This document shows positions 1 through 5,313 of a stretch of DNA of 11,119 nt, piece after piece. Origin of the DNA: Dehalococcoidales bacterium (GTDB taxonomy: Bacteria > Chloroflexota > Dehalococcoidia > Dehalococcoidales > UBA5627); contig JAAYAZ010000194.1 in the NCBI GenBank assembly GCA_012719115.1, forward strand, positions 1-11,119. Reading direction: 5' to 3'. Position 1 is the first letter of the stretch, and each line of letters starts with the position of its first letter. The notes under the pieces are model-generated. The model was not told the DNA's origin. It did not search any database and worked only from the letters and a program-made list of their open reading frames with translations. Made by a program: the position numbers and the translations under genes.

Positions 1-739
1 GGCTGTTTTTCAGCATGTAGTTCCCGAAAGAGCTGTTCCCCGAGCCGGTTGCCGGGTCTTCCGGGTAGCCGAATTTAGGTGCGAATACCCTTGTATGCGC
101 TATAAAACCGGCTTGCCCGGTCTCTTCGGTGAATATCAGAACAATATCGATGCCGTTATCAAGAAAGAATTGTTTTAACTGCTTTTCGTCAGGGAAAATA
201 GAAATCTCGGTTTCGTAATCATTCAGAGGTACGATTAAAGTCTTGAGTCCGGCATCTATAAAATCAATTGGTAATTTTTCAGAGATGGCTGACTCTGCTA
301 CGTTTAAGGCTTTTGCTATGTCTTTTACCGAAGCGGGAGCTGTTAAATACTGTGCCTGCGGAGCGGTTATATAAACGGCATCTTCTTCCGCAATCCTGTT
401 ATAGATAGTCAGCCTGCCCTTTTTATTGGTATCGATGACAAGCTCTTTTTTAGAAAGAAGCATTTCGTCGTTTTTAATCAGTTCATACATAGCGGCGATT
501 GTGCCATGCCCGCAGAAATCCACTTCGCACTCGGATGAGTAATAGGTGAGTTTGCAGTCTGCCGTTTCCGACTCGGAACAGAAAACAACCTCGGAGACGA
601 ATCCCTTGTGCTGCTTTGCGATAGAGAGCATTTCGTCTTCTGATAATTTCTCTTTCCCTGTAAACAGGCAGGCGGCCGGATTTCCCGGGGATTCTCCGGA
701 TGTAAAAGCGTCGATTTTCTTGTACCTGTATTGTTTCAT
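1..739 (-). CDS. PhzF-family isomerase/epimerase, partial (C-terminus beyond the left edge)
   Basis: The reading frame is open for 246 codons from an ATG at 739 to the left edge; the family is usually about 260-300 residues, so only the end is missing. PhzF-type proteins are cytoplasmic, cofactor-free isomerases with two similar halves; PhzF itself isomerises trans-2,3-dihydro-3-hydroxyanthranilate in phenazine synthesis. Visible family signatures are an N-terminal DAFTSGESPGNPAA stretch (residues 10-23), SEVVF with the expected catalytic Glu at residue 50, CGHGT (76-80), and EDPATGSGN (227-235). The ATG lies 8 nt after the stop codon of the ABC ATPase gene with no strong Shine-Dalgarno, which suggests translational coupling in the transporter operon. 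Most PhzF homologues have unknown substrates and no other phenazine gene is seen, so a phenazine role should not be assumed. Family assignment is firm; substrate is unknown. Confidence 0.9.
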   Translation of the reverse strand, partial: MKQYRYKKIDAFTSGESPGNPAACLFTGKEKLSEDEMLSIAKQHKGFVSEVVFCSESETADCKLTYYSSECEVDFCGHGTIAAMYELIKNDEMLLSKKELVIDTNKKGRLTIYNRIAEEDAVYITAPQAQYLTAPASVKDIAKALNVAESAISEKLPIDFIDAGLKTLIVPLNDYETEISIFPDEKQLKQFFLDNGIDIVLIFTEETGQAGFIAHTRVFAPKFGYPEDPATGSGNSSFGNYMLKNS

Positions 740-747
740 GGGGATTC

Positions 748-1521
748 TCAGTTTCCGCATTCAATGCTGATGCGGTTGAAGATACCCAGCAGTTCCTCGA
801 TACTGGTTTTGCATTTGTCATCGCCCTTGTTATCGAGAATAATCTTTCCCTCGTGCATCATAATCAGGCGGTTGCCGTATCCGGTGGCATAGCGCAGGTT
901 ATGAGTTACCATAACGGTAGTGATACCTTTGCCGCGTACCAGTTTGTCGGTCAGTTCCATAATGGTTTCGGCGGTTTTGGGGTCGAGAGCCGCGGTATGC
1001 TCGTCCAGTATCAGGAATTCGATGGGGGTCAGGGTGGACATAAGTAATGCCAGTGCCTGCCTCTGCCCGCCGGAAAGCGAGCCTACAGTAACATTCAGCT
1101 TGTCTTCAAGCCCCAGCCCCAGGTGGCGCAGGTTCTCGCGGTAAAAGTCGATACGTCTCTTATCCGTTCCGGGCGTAAGATTGAAAGGCTTGCCCTTGTT
1201 GTCCGCCATAGACAGGTTTTCAAGTATAGTCATCTCCGAACAGGTTCCCATAGCCGGGTTCTGATACACCCGTCCGATTTTACGGTAGCGTTTGAAGTCA
1301 TCCATACGCGTGATGTCCACGCCGTTAATAAGAGTGCTTCCGGCATCCACATCGATACTGCCGCAGATGATGTTTAAAAGCGATGTCTTGCCGCTTCCGT
1401 TGGAACCGACCACCGTCACGAATTCCTCGTCCTCGATTGTCAGGTTGAAATCATCGAAGATAGGCGTTTCGTTGACGGTTCCGCGATTATAGGTTTTATA
1501 AATATGCTCCAGGCTAAGCAA
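748..1521 (-). CDS. trpZ: ABC transporter ATP-binding protein, TrpZ-like
   Basis: This 257-residue protein is a complete ABC ATPase that would power the importer encoded upstream from the cytoplasmic face of the membrane. Motifs in order: Walker A GSNGSGKT (39-46), Q-loop Gln87, signature LSGGQ (149-153), Walker B FLILDE (169-174) followed by HTAALDP, and the switch His in VTH (207). The best start is TTG at 1521, because an AAGGAGG Shine-Dalgarno sits 7 nt before it and no nearby ATG keeps the N-terminal strand. The TTG lies inside the end of the permease gene, giving an 8-nt overlap. The family is the uncharacterised-substrate ATPase that pairs with ABC_sub_bind lipoproteins. The name TrpZ depends on the Trp-type T-box upstream and is inferred, not shown by the protein sequence. 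Confidence 0.93.
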   Translation of the reverse strand: MLSLEHIYKTYNRGTVNETPIFDDFNLTIEDEEFVTVVGSNGSGKTSLLNIICGSIDVDAGSTLINGVDITRMDDFKRYRKIGRVYQNPAMGTCSEMTILENLSMADNKGKPFNLTPGTDKRRIDFYRENLRHLGLGLEDKLNVTVGSLSGGQRQALALLMSTLTPIEFLILDEHTAALDPKTAETIMELTDKLVRGKGITTVMVTHNLRYATGYGNRLIMMHEGKIILDNKGDDKCKTSIEELLGIFNRISIECGN

Positions 1522-2398
1522 GTTTCTTCCTCCTTGAGCGTCGTTCCATTGCGATAACCAGTATCAACAGGAACAATACCGCTGTTACCAGTTTCATATC
1601 GGTAGCGGAGAGTCCGTAGGTGATGGCAAGCGCTACGCAGGCTTTATAGAGAATGCTGCCGACAGCCACCGCAGTGGTCGGCTTAACTCTTCGCAGTTTT
1701 CTAAACAGGGTAATCCCGATAATTACTGCCGCCAGTCCGATGACAATGGTTCCGATTCCCATCTGAACCTCGAAAAATCGCTGCTGCTGGCACATTACGC
1801 TGCCGGCCAGCGCCACCAGCGCATTAGATATCATCAAGCCTATAATTTTGATGGTGCCCTTGTCGTTGGCAAGTGATGTAACCACTGCCGGGTTGTCGCC
1901 TACGGCGCGTAGCAGGTATCCCGATTTAGTCTTTAGATACCAGTCTAAAAGCAGTTTTGCCGCCAGGGCAACTAAAAAGATGATTATCAGTGTTTTATAG
2001 GGCTCCAGGAAAGCGGGGAAGATGGTATTGACGATGCCGTTGTTGAATATGGTAGTGGTATTGAATATCGGCAGGTTAGCTTTGCCGGCGATATGCAGAT
2101 TGACGGAATAAAGCGCCGTCATAGTGATGATACCGGAAAGCAGGTCGCGCACTTTAAGCTTAACGTGTATCAAGCCGGTAACAAGCCCGGCGGCAGCTCC
2201 GGCAGCTATGGCGGCCAGCATAGCAAGCAACGGGTTTATACCGGATGCTATCATTGTAGCCGTAATGGCGGCACCGAGCGGATATGTCCCATCGACGCTT
2301 AAATCGGGGAAATCCAGTATTTTATAGGTGATATAGACGCCCATCGCAATGATGGCGAATATCAAGCCCTGTTCCAGTATGCTGATTAACATATCCAA
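1514..2398 (-). CDS. trpY: ABC transporter permease, TrpY-like
   Basis: This 294-residue, very hydrophobic protein has several membrane-spanning stretches (about eight by eye) and fits the branched-chain-amino-acid-type permease fold that partners ABC_sub_bind lipoproteins. It begins with a membrane helix (LISILEQGLIFAIIAMGVYI), followed by YKILDFPDLSVDGTYPLGAA, a conserved-looking entry typical of this family, and ends in a basic tail (RRSRRKK) expected on the cytoplasmic side. The likely start is TTG at 2398, with GAGGTG 5 nt upstream; an ATG two codons later is an alternative but sits further from that site. It overlaps the ATPase gene by 8 nt, so the two should be translated together. The 256-nt gap to the binding-protein gene holds a hairpin and a repeat. 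Transport of tryptophan is inferred from the leader RNA. Confidence 0.92.
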   Translation of the reverse strand: MDMLISILEQGLIFAIIAMGVYITYKILDFPDLSVDGTYPLGAAITATMIASGINPLLAMLAAIAAGAAAGLVTGLIHVKLKVRDLLSGIITMTALYSVNLHIAGKANLPIFNTTTIFNNGIVNTIFPAFLEPYKTLIIIFLVALAAKLLLDWYLKTKSGYLLRAVGDNPAVVTSLANDKGTIKIIGLMISNALVALAGSVMCQQQRFFEVQMGIGTIVIGLAAVIIGITLFRKLRRVKPTTAVAVGSILYKACVALAITYGLSATDMKLVTAVLFLLILVIAMERRSRRKKLA

Positions 2399-2432
2399 GA
2401 CGACACCTCAATAAATAAACCGTGTAAAGAAT

Positions 2433-2460
2433 TGTGGGTTGCATTCTGCCGCAACCCACA
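2433..2460 (-). terminator. Intra-operon hairpin, possible attenuating or mRNA-stabilising structure
   Basis: TGTGGGTTGC (2433-2442) and GCAACCCACA (2451-2460) form a perfect 10-bp stem with an 8-nt loop. On the minus strand it is followed by ATTCTTTAC, a poor U-tract, so it is more likely a partial terminator or 3'-end stabiliser than a full stop. It lies 35 nt before the permease start. Confidence 0.4.
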
Positions 2461-2543
2461 AAACCATTCCATTTCAATCAAGGTTACTTTCGTTTTAAGA
2501 TGCTTTGCCGGTATAAAAGGATTCGGGGAGACAGAACACTTAT

Positions 2544-2590
2544 GCCCCTCCCCGGATTCTTCATTCGTCCTTTACGAATTCAGAATGACA
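2544..2590. repeat. Dispersed repeat copy (ATTCAGAATGACA type)
   Basis: The stretch runs from CCCCTCCCCGGATTC through TTCATTCGTCC and TTTACGAATTCAG to AATGACA. Closely related sequences occur at 4776-4822, 5103-5149 and 9356-9402. An internal ATTCGT/ACGAAT pair can form a small stem. It lies between two genes of the transporter operon. Confidence 0.6.
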
Positions 2591-2654
2591 AAACAACCTT
2601 AAAATCAACCAGGATTAATTAAAACCGACCATTTTATTATGGGTTAATTATTTT

Positions 2655-3608
2655 TTATTCTGCTACATCTTCAGCTCTGTCTGCCATATCGGAAGGCAGA
2701 GTCAATCCCAGTTCCGCCATAACGGTGGAATTGATATACAAAAAGCTCTCGCTGATAATTTCATAGGGTATATCGGAAGCCTCCGCTTCACCCTTCAAGA
2801 CTTTGGCAGCCATTTTGCCGGTTTGTTTCCCCAGCTCATAGTACTCCAGCCCCTCAGCGGCGGCACAACCGATTTTCACCTGTTCGATTTCACTGCCGAA
2901 TACCGGAATGCCTTTCTCGTTAGCCGCCTCCAGAATGATGGGCAGGGAGCCGACAACGGTATTGTCGGTCAGGTTGGTAATGCAGTCAACTTTTGCCAGC
3001 AGCCCGTCGATAGCCAGCGGAATGTCGGCAGAGACGCTGATGCCGGAAGTGATGATGTCGAAACCGTAGTCATCGGCAAGGTCTTCATAAACGGCGATAG
3101 CAGACTCGGAATTGACTTCGCTGGTGGTGTACATAATACCGATTTTAGTGGCATCCGGCATCAGGGCTCGGATGAGCTTCAATTGCGCCTCGACCGGCAG
3201 CATATCGCTGGTTCCAGTGATGTTGCCTTCAGTAATACCTGCCATTACCGGGTCTGTAACAGCGGTAAAAATAACAGGAATCTTGCCTTCAGCCGCATTA
3301 TAGGCAGCCTGTGCCATCGGGGTGGCTATGCCGCAAATCAAGTCCACTTTACTGGAAACGAACGCGCTGGCGATTAAGTTAGAGGTTCCGCCGTCGAAGT
3401 TGGCATCCTGATAATCGATGGTCAGGTTTTCTCCCTCGACAATTCCTTCTTCGGCAAGCCCTGCGATAAAGCCCTCGCGGCAGTTATCGAGGGAGGCGTG
3501 CGGTCCGAACTGCCCGATGCCGACCACATATTCTGACCTCGGGCTGCATCCCGGCAGAAGAGCAAGCACCATTAAAGATGCGATTATTGCAATAAATATC
3601 CTTTTCAA
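2655..3608 (-). CDS. trpX: ABC transporter substrate-binding lipoprotein, TrpX-like
   Basis: This 317-residue protein has a lipoprotein signal peptide: a basic start (MKR), a hydrophobic core and lipobox LPGC with Cys21 as the predicted lipidated residue. It would capture ligand outside the membrane for the permease and ATPase. The mature part resembles the two-lobed ABC_sub_bind family (YVVGIGQFGPHASLDNC near the start, VDLICGIATPMAQAA and IPVIFTAVTDP in the first lobe, IPVFGSEIEQVKIG in the second). The start is TTG at 3608 with AAGGAG upstream at good spacing; the next Met would cut into the signal peptide, which supports TTG. Members preceded by Trp-specific T-boxes have been predicted to import tryptophan. 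Other members may bind different ligands. The nearest promoter is at 3687-3715, inside the T-box transcription unit. Confidence 0.92.
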   Translation of the reverse strand: MKRIFIAIIASLMVLALLPGCSPRSEYVVGIGQFGPHASLDNCREGFIAGLAEEGIVEGENLTIDYQDANFDGGTSNLIASAFVSSKVDLICGIATPMAQAAYNAAEGKIPVIFTAVTDPVMAGITEGNITGTSDMLPVEAQLKLIRALMPDATKIGIMYTTSEVNSESAIAVYEDLADDYGFDIITSGISVSADIPLAIDGLLAKVDCITNLTDNTVVGSLPIILEAANEKGIPVFGSEIEQVKIGCAAAEGLEYYELGKQTGKMAAKVLKGEAEASDIPYEIISESFLYINSTVMAELGLTLPSDMADRAEDVAE

Positions 3609-3686
3609 GGGTTTTCTCCTTCAGTTTTTTTAATTTTTTACCGGGCCGGTGATTACAATCCGAATGCCTGTAAATTTGTTTTATGA

Positions 3687-3715
3687 ATTATAACACCAAC
3701 CCTGATATATGTTTA
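3687..3715 (-). promoter_or_regulatory. Internal promoter directly upstream of the binding-protein gene
   Basis: On the minus strand, TAAACA (3710-3715, 4 of 6 match to TTGACA) is followed by a 17-nt spacer and a perfect TATAAT (3687-3692). A TGT immediately before it makes an extended -10. Transcription would start near 3680, about 72 nt before the TTG start, and downstream of the T-box terminator. If active, it would give transport expression independent of tRNA sensing. Confidence 0.55.
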
Positions 3716-3771
3716 CCTGAATACCATTTAAAAACTTTTATTATATGGGTGTGATTTAGCTCCTTTTTTAT

Positions 3772-3852
3772 CCTTCGACAGGCTCAGGACGAACGGAGCT
3801 AAATCGGCCGAGCCGCTCGTGGTGAGCTTGTCGAATCCATAGCGGCATCGAA
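3772..3852. repeat. Inverted pair of dispersed TTCGACA..GAACGG repeats
   Basis: The left arm 3772-3796 (beginning CCTTCGACAGGCTCAGGACG) and the right arm starting at 3813 (CCGCTCGTGGTGAGCTTGTC) are near inverted copies, so the transcript can fold into a long imperfect hairpin. The right part, 3811-3852, is matched at 41 of 42 positions by 5162-5203. A third partial copy lies at 4631-4653. The pair sits between the T-box terminator and the transporter genes. Confidence 0.75.
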
Positions 3853-3868
3853 CTACATTTCACCTTTT

Positions 3869-3922
3869 TCAATTTTTTAGATTCTTGGCCCCACCGGGCC
3901 ACATCCCCACTGATTTAAACAT
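3869..3922 (-). CDS. Possible 17-codon ORF just after the T-box terminator
   Basis: AAGGAGG lies 5 nt before an ATG that opens a frame reading MFKSVGMWPGGAKNLKN and then TGA. The ribosome-binding site is one of the strongest in the window, and it begins only 10 nt after the terminator U-tract, where the first regulated gene would be expected. The peptide resembles nothing I recognise. It contains one Trp codon, and a TGGCCC/GGGCCA hairpin lies inside the frame. It may be a real small peptide, a leader that affects downstream expression, or the remaining 5' end of a gene lost before or when the adjacent repeat pair arrived. Chance is possible at this length; only the start signal argues for translation. 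Confidence 0.35.
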   Translation of the reverse strand: MFKSVGMWPGGAKNLKN

Positions 3923-3943
3923 CTTATCCTCCTTTTCGGAAAT

Positions 3944-3975
3944 AAAAAAACCTCCTGCCATAAAGGGGCAGGAGG
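3944..3975 (-). terminator. Intrinsic terminator of the T-box leader
   Basis: On the minus strand CCTCCTGCC (3975-3967) pairs with GGCAGGAGG (3959-3951) around a 7-nt loop and is followed by seven U residues (3950-3944). It lies directly after the T-box antiterminator sequence, as expected for a transcription-attenuating T-box. Confidence 0.92.
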
Positions 3976-4234
3976 TCACTTCTGCGGTACCACCCTTCTT
4001 AACCGAACATCTCGATTCGGTCATCTCTGTCAGGATACGGATTTATTAAACTCGATATCCCCGGGATACGTTAACGCTTCCCCTGCGGCAAAGCCTACTC
4101 GGTTTCCCCTTTCGGTTTGCGGCTCCCGGGTCCATTCAATCCAACCATCGGTACCGGCTCACACCTTGCCCGGCTCTCTGAAACCTACCTGTCGGATTTA
4201 CTAATCCCGTTCACAGCCTTTGAATTATTAACTT
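3944..4234 (-). promoter_or_regulatory. T-box riboswitch leader, apparent Trp (UGG) specifier
   Basis: The minus strand carries the diagnostic T-box sequence AGGGTGGTACCGCA (3983-3996), followed by an intrinsic terminator. Upstream are Stem I features: AGAGAGCCGGGC, then GGTGTGAGCCGG, and further on the specifier-loop context GAA-TGG-ACC, placing UGG at 4132-4134. T-box RNAs bind a matching tRNA: uncharged tRNA stabilises the antiterminator so transcription continues, while charged tRNA permits termination. UGG would select tRNA-Trp, which agrees with a TrpXYZ-type importer downstream. The 5' limit is set by the promoter at 4242-4271. T-box identity is firm; the specifier was read by eye from local context, not from a full fold. 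Confidence 0.93.
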
Positions 4235-4241
4235 ATGCTTT

Positions 4242-4271
4242 ATTCTATTGCTTTGGGGGGTGGGGTGTCAA
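4242..4271 (-). promoter_or_regulatory. Promoter of the T-box/transporter transcription unit
   Basis: A perfect TTGACA (4266-4271), an 18-nt spacer and TAGAAT (4242-4247, 5 of 6 match to TATAAT) lie on the minus strand. The expected start near 4234 gives a leader of about 290 nt to the terminator U-tract, a normal T-box length. The spacer is C-rich. Confidence 0.7.
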
Positions 4272-4301
4272 GGGGAGGGGGGAGGATTAACAATACGGAA
4301 T

Positions 4302-4334
4302 AAAAAAGCCCTCGAGATTATACTCAAGAGCCTT
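4302..4334 (-). terminator. Intrinsic terminator after tRNA-Ala
   Basis: On the minus strand AAGGCTCTTGAG and CTCGAGGGCTT pair, with some G-U wobbles, around a short TATAAT loop. The second arm runs into a stretch of six T. It starts about 12 nt after the tRNA 3' end and separates the tRNA from the T-box promoter. Confidence 0.75.
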
Positions 4335-4346
4335 ATCTTTAATTAT

Positions 4347-4422
4347 TGGTGGACCCAGAGAGGCTCGAACTCTCGACCTTTTGACTGCCAGTCAAACGTT
4401 CTCCCAACTGAACTATGGGCCC
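4347..4422 (-). tRNA. tRNA-Ala (anticodon GGC)
   Basis: The 76-nt gene folds into a full cloverleaf, with acceptor GGGCCCA/TGGGTCC, a D-loop containing TTGGGAG, anticodon stem TTTGA/TCAAA with loop CTGGCAG (anticodon GGC, reading GCC), and T-arm GAGAGTTCGAGCCTCTC. The acceptor stem has the G3-U70 pair that identifies alanine tRNAs. CCA is encoded in the DNA. Confidence 0.96.
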
Positions 4423-4436
4423 GAGGACTTCTTTAA

Positions 4437-4464
4437 TTTATCATAAACAGCGGTTACTTATCAA
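4437..4464 (-). promoter_or_regulatory. Possible promoter of tRNA-Ala
   Basis: TTGATA (4459-4464) and GATAAA (4437-4442) are separated by 16 nt on the minus strand and would start transcription about 8 nt before the tRNA. The -10 matches the consensus at only 4 of 6 positions. Confidence 0.35.
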
Positions 4465-4482
4465 GGTCAGGTATCATTCCTT

Positions 4483-4526
4483 ATTGTCGTTGCGATCCCC
4501 GATAAGGCGGGGTGAAGCAATCCCTA
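4483..4526. repeat. Dispersed repeat, type C
   Basis: The stretch begins ATTGTCGTTGCGATCCCC and ends GTGAAGCAATCCCTA, with a CCCCG/CGGGG stem in the middle. Inverted, degraded relatives of the end (TTAGGGATTGC) appear at 5024-5034 and 5212-5222. Confidence 0.5.
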
Positions 4527-4630
4527 CGATACAATATAATTTCCACGCCCCATATATGATATGTAATACTTTAACTTAGTAGAAAAAAGCGTAGACATAA
4601 CATTATTCAAAGGTTGAGATTGCCGCGTGG

Positions 4631-4653
4631 TTCGACAGGCTCACCATGAACGG
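4631..4653. repeat. Dispersed repeat, type A, partial copy
   Basis: TTCGACAGGCTCACCATGAA followed by CGG matches the left arm at 3774-3796 with few changes. It is in the same orientation as that arm. Confidence 0.6.
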
Positions 4654-4696
4654 ATTTGTCGGGATTCCTCGCAAAGACGGTTGATTTTTCCCTCAT

Positions 4697-4728
4697 TCCC
4701 GACAAGTCGGGACTTCCCCCAAGGGAAG
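4697..4728. repeat. Two adjacent small hairpins
   Basis: TCCCGACAAGTCGGGA (4697-4712) has 7-bp complementary arms. It is followed at once by CTTCCC-CCAA-GGGAAG (4713-4728), a 6-bp stem. The first motif reappears as TCCCGACTTGTCGGGA inside the element at 4863-4959 and as TCCCGATTTATCGGGA in the 88-bp repeats. Confidence 0.55.
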
Positions 4729-4775
4729 CCGTTTTACACATCGATTTATCGCGATAACTAATGAAAATGATTTTA

Positions 4776-4822
4776 CCCCTCCCCCCGGATTCTTCGTTCG
4801 CTTCGCTCTCTCCAGAATGACA
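4776..4822. repeat. Dispersed repeat, type B
   Basis: The stretch runs from CCCCTCCCCCCGGATTCTTC to CCAGAATGACA. It shares its start and end with 2544-2590 but has TTCGCTTCGCTCTC in the centre. Confidence 0.6.
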
Positions 4823-4862
4823 GGTGGATGGTTTCATATAAAAGGTAGCTTTCGATTAGTAT

Positions 4863-4959
4863 TGTCATGCTGGAGTCCCGACTTGTCGGGACGAAGCATC
4901 TTGGGTGGGGGAATAAATCTTAAGTATTCAACGCAGTCTCTCGCGCATTCAGAATGACA
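4863..4959. repeat. 97-bp MITE-like unit with terminal inverted repeats
   Basis: TGTCATGCTGGA at the left end (4863-4874) is an inverted match, at 10 of 12 positions, to TTCAGAATGACA at the right end (4948-4959). A TCCCGACTTGTCGGGA palindrome lies near the left end. There is no coding capacity. It could be a short non-autonomous element, or two facing copies of a palindromic repeat. Confidence 0.5.
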
Positions 4960-5061
4960 ATTATTCTTAAATCCGTAGGGGCGACCATTGGTCCCCCGCA
5001 CTTATAAATGACAGACAAGGCTGTTCGTTAGGGATTGCCACATCGTCCCGCTCCGGTTTTG

Positions 5062-5149
5062 CCCCGCCCCGGATGTTGAATTATAGATTACCGGAACGAG
5101 ATCCCGATTTATCGGGACTTCATTCGTCCTTCACGAATTCAGCATGACA
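5062..5149. repeat. 88-bp dispersed repeat, copy 1
   Basis: It begins CCCCGCCCCGGATGTTGA and ends ACGAATTCAGCATGACA. It aligns without gaps to 9315-9402 in the same orientation, with about 13 differences, most of them in one 14-nt central patch. Both copies contain the hairpin TCCCGATTTATCGGGA. Confidence 0.8.
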
Positions 5150-5161
5150 AAAGAAGTAAAA

Positions 5162-5203
5162 AGCCGCTCGTGGTGAGCTTGTCGAATCCATAGCGGCGTC
5201 GAA
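5162..5203. repeat. 42-bp dispersed repeat, type A, second copy
   Basis: Identical to 3811-3852 at 41 of 42 positions and in the same orientation. The near-identity points to recent spread or gene conversion. Confidence 0.8.
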
Positions 5204-5211
5204 AGTAATCT

Positions 5212-5279
5212 TAGGGATTGCTTCGTCGTCCCTCTCCGATTTGTATTAGATTCATTCGGCTACGCCTCAGAATGACAAT
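5212..5279. repeat. Degraded type C and type B repeats, adjacent
   Basis: TTAGGGATTGCTTCGTCG (type C-like) is followed by TTCATTCGGCTACGCCTCAG and AATGACA (type B-like end). It lies about 35 nt after the cysS stop codon. Confidence 0.45.
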
Positions 5280-5313
5280 GTAAAAGGACTCCCCACAATG
5301 ACAGAGGGAATAA

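Larger units (their letters stand above)
2399..2654. other. Intergenic gap between binding-protein and permease genes
   Basis: The 256-nt gap inside the transporter operon has no credible gene. It contains a 10-bp perfect hairpin (2433-2460) and a copy of the dispersed repeat ending in AGAATGACA (2544-2590). A further 7-bp GC inverted repeat (CGGGGAG/CTCCCCG) lies next to the latter. These structures could stabilise the upstream message or reduce read-through, so that the binding protein is made in excess over the membrane parts. That role is inference. Confidence 0.5.
4440..5313. other. Gene-free repeat nest between cysS and tRNA-Ala
   Basis: No credible coding region was found in about 870 bp. 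Most of it consists of short repeats seen more than once in the window. Type A contains TTCGACA..GAACGG (4631-4653, 5162-5203). Type B ends in ATTCAGAATGACA or a close variant (4776-4822, 4863-4959, 5103-5149, 5232-5279). Type C is GAAGCAATCCCTA-like (4483-4526, 5212-5230). Between them are small GC palindromes and AT-rich spacer. Frames crossing the region are made of repeat sequence. No clear terminator for cysS was found. Confidence 0.7.

Noticed and set aside
483..821. Minus-strand 112-residue frame overlapping the PhzF and ATPase genes
   Set aside because: It is a different frame across two well-supported genes and lacks any recognisable domain.
2434..2622. Plus-strand 62-residue frame between transporter genes
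   Set aside because: It runs through a hairpin and a dispersed repeat, antisense to the operon, with no credible start signal.
3740..3745. Second TATAAT on the minus strand upstream of the binding-protein gene
   Set aside because: No acceptable -35 lies 16-18 nt upstream; the site at 3687-3715 is much better.
4248..4436. Plus-strand 62-residue frame ending in sequence like WWTQRGSNSRPFDCQSN
   Set aside because: It is the antisense of tRNA-Ala plus the T-box promoter; such translated antisense tRNA frames are a well-known annotation artefact.
4607..4837. Minus-strand 76-residue frame in the intergenic region
   Set aside because: It is composed of type A and type B repeats and palindromes, has no convincing ribosome-binding site, and has repeat-like composition.
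4440..5313. Possible CRISPR array
   Set aside because: Repeats are several different types, imperfect, irregularly spaced and in mixed orientation, with no uniform spacers or cas genes.
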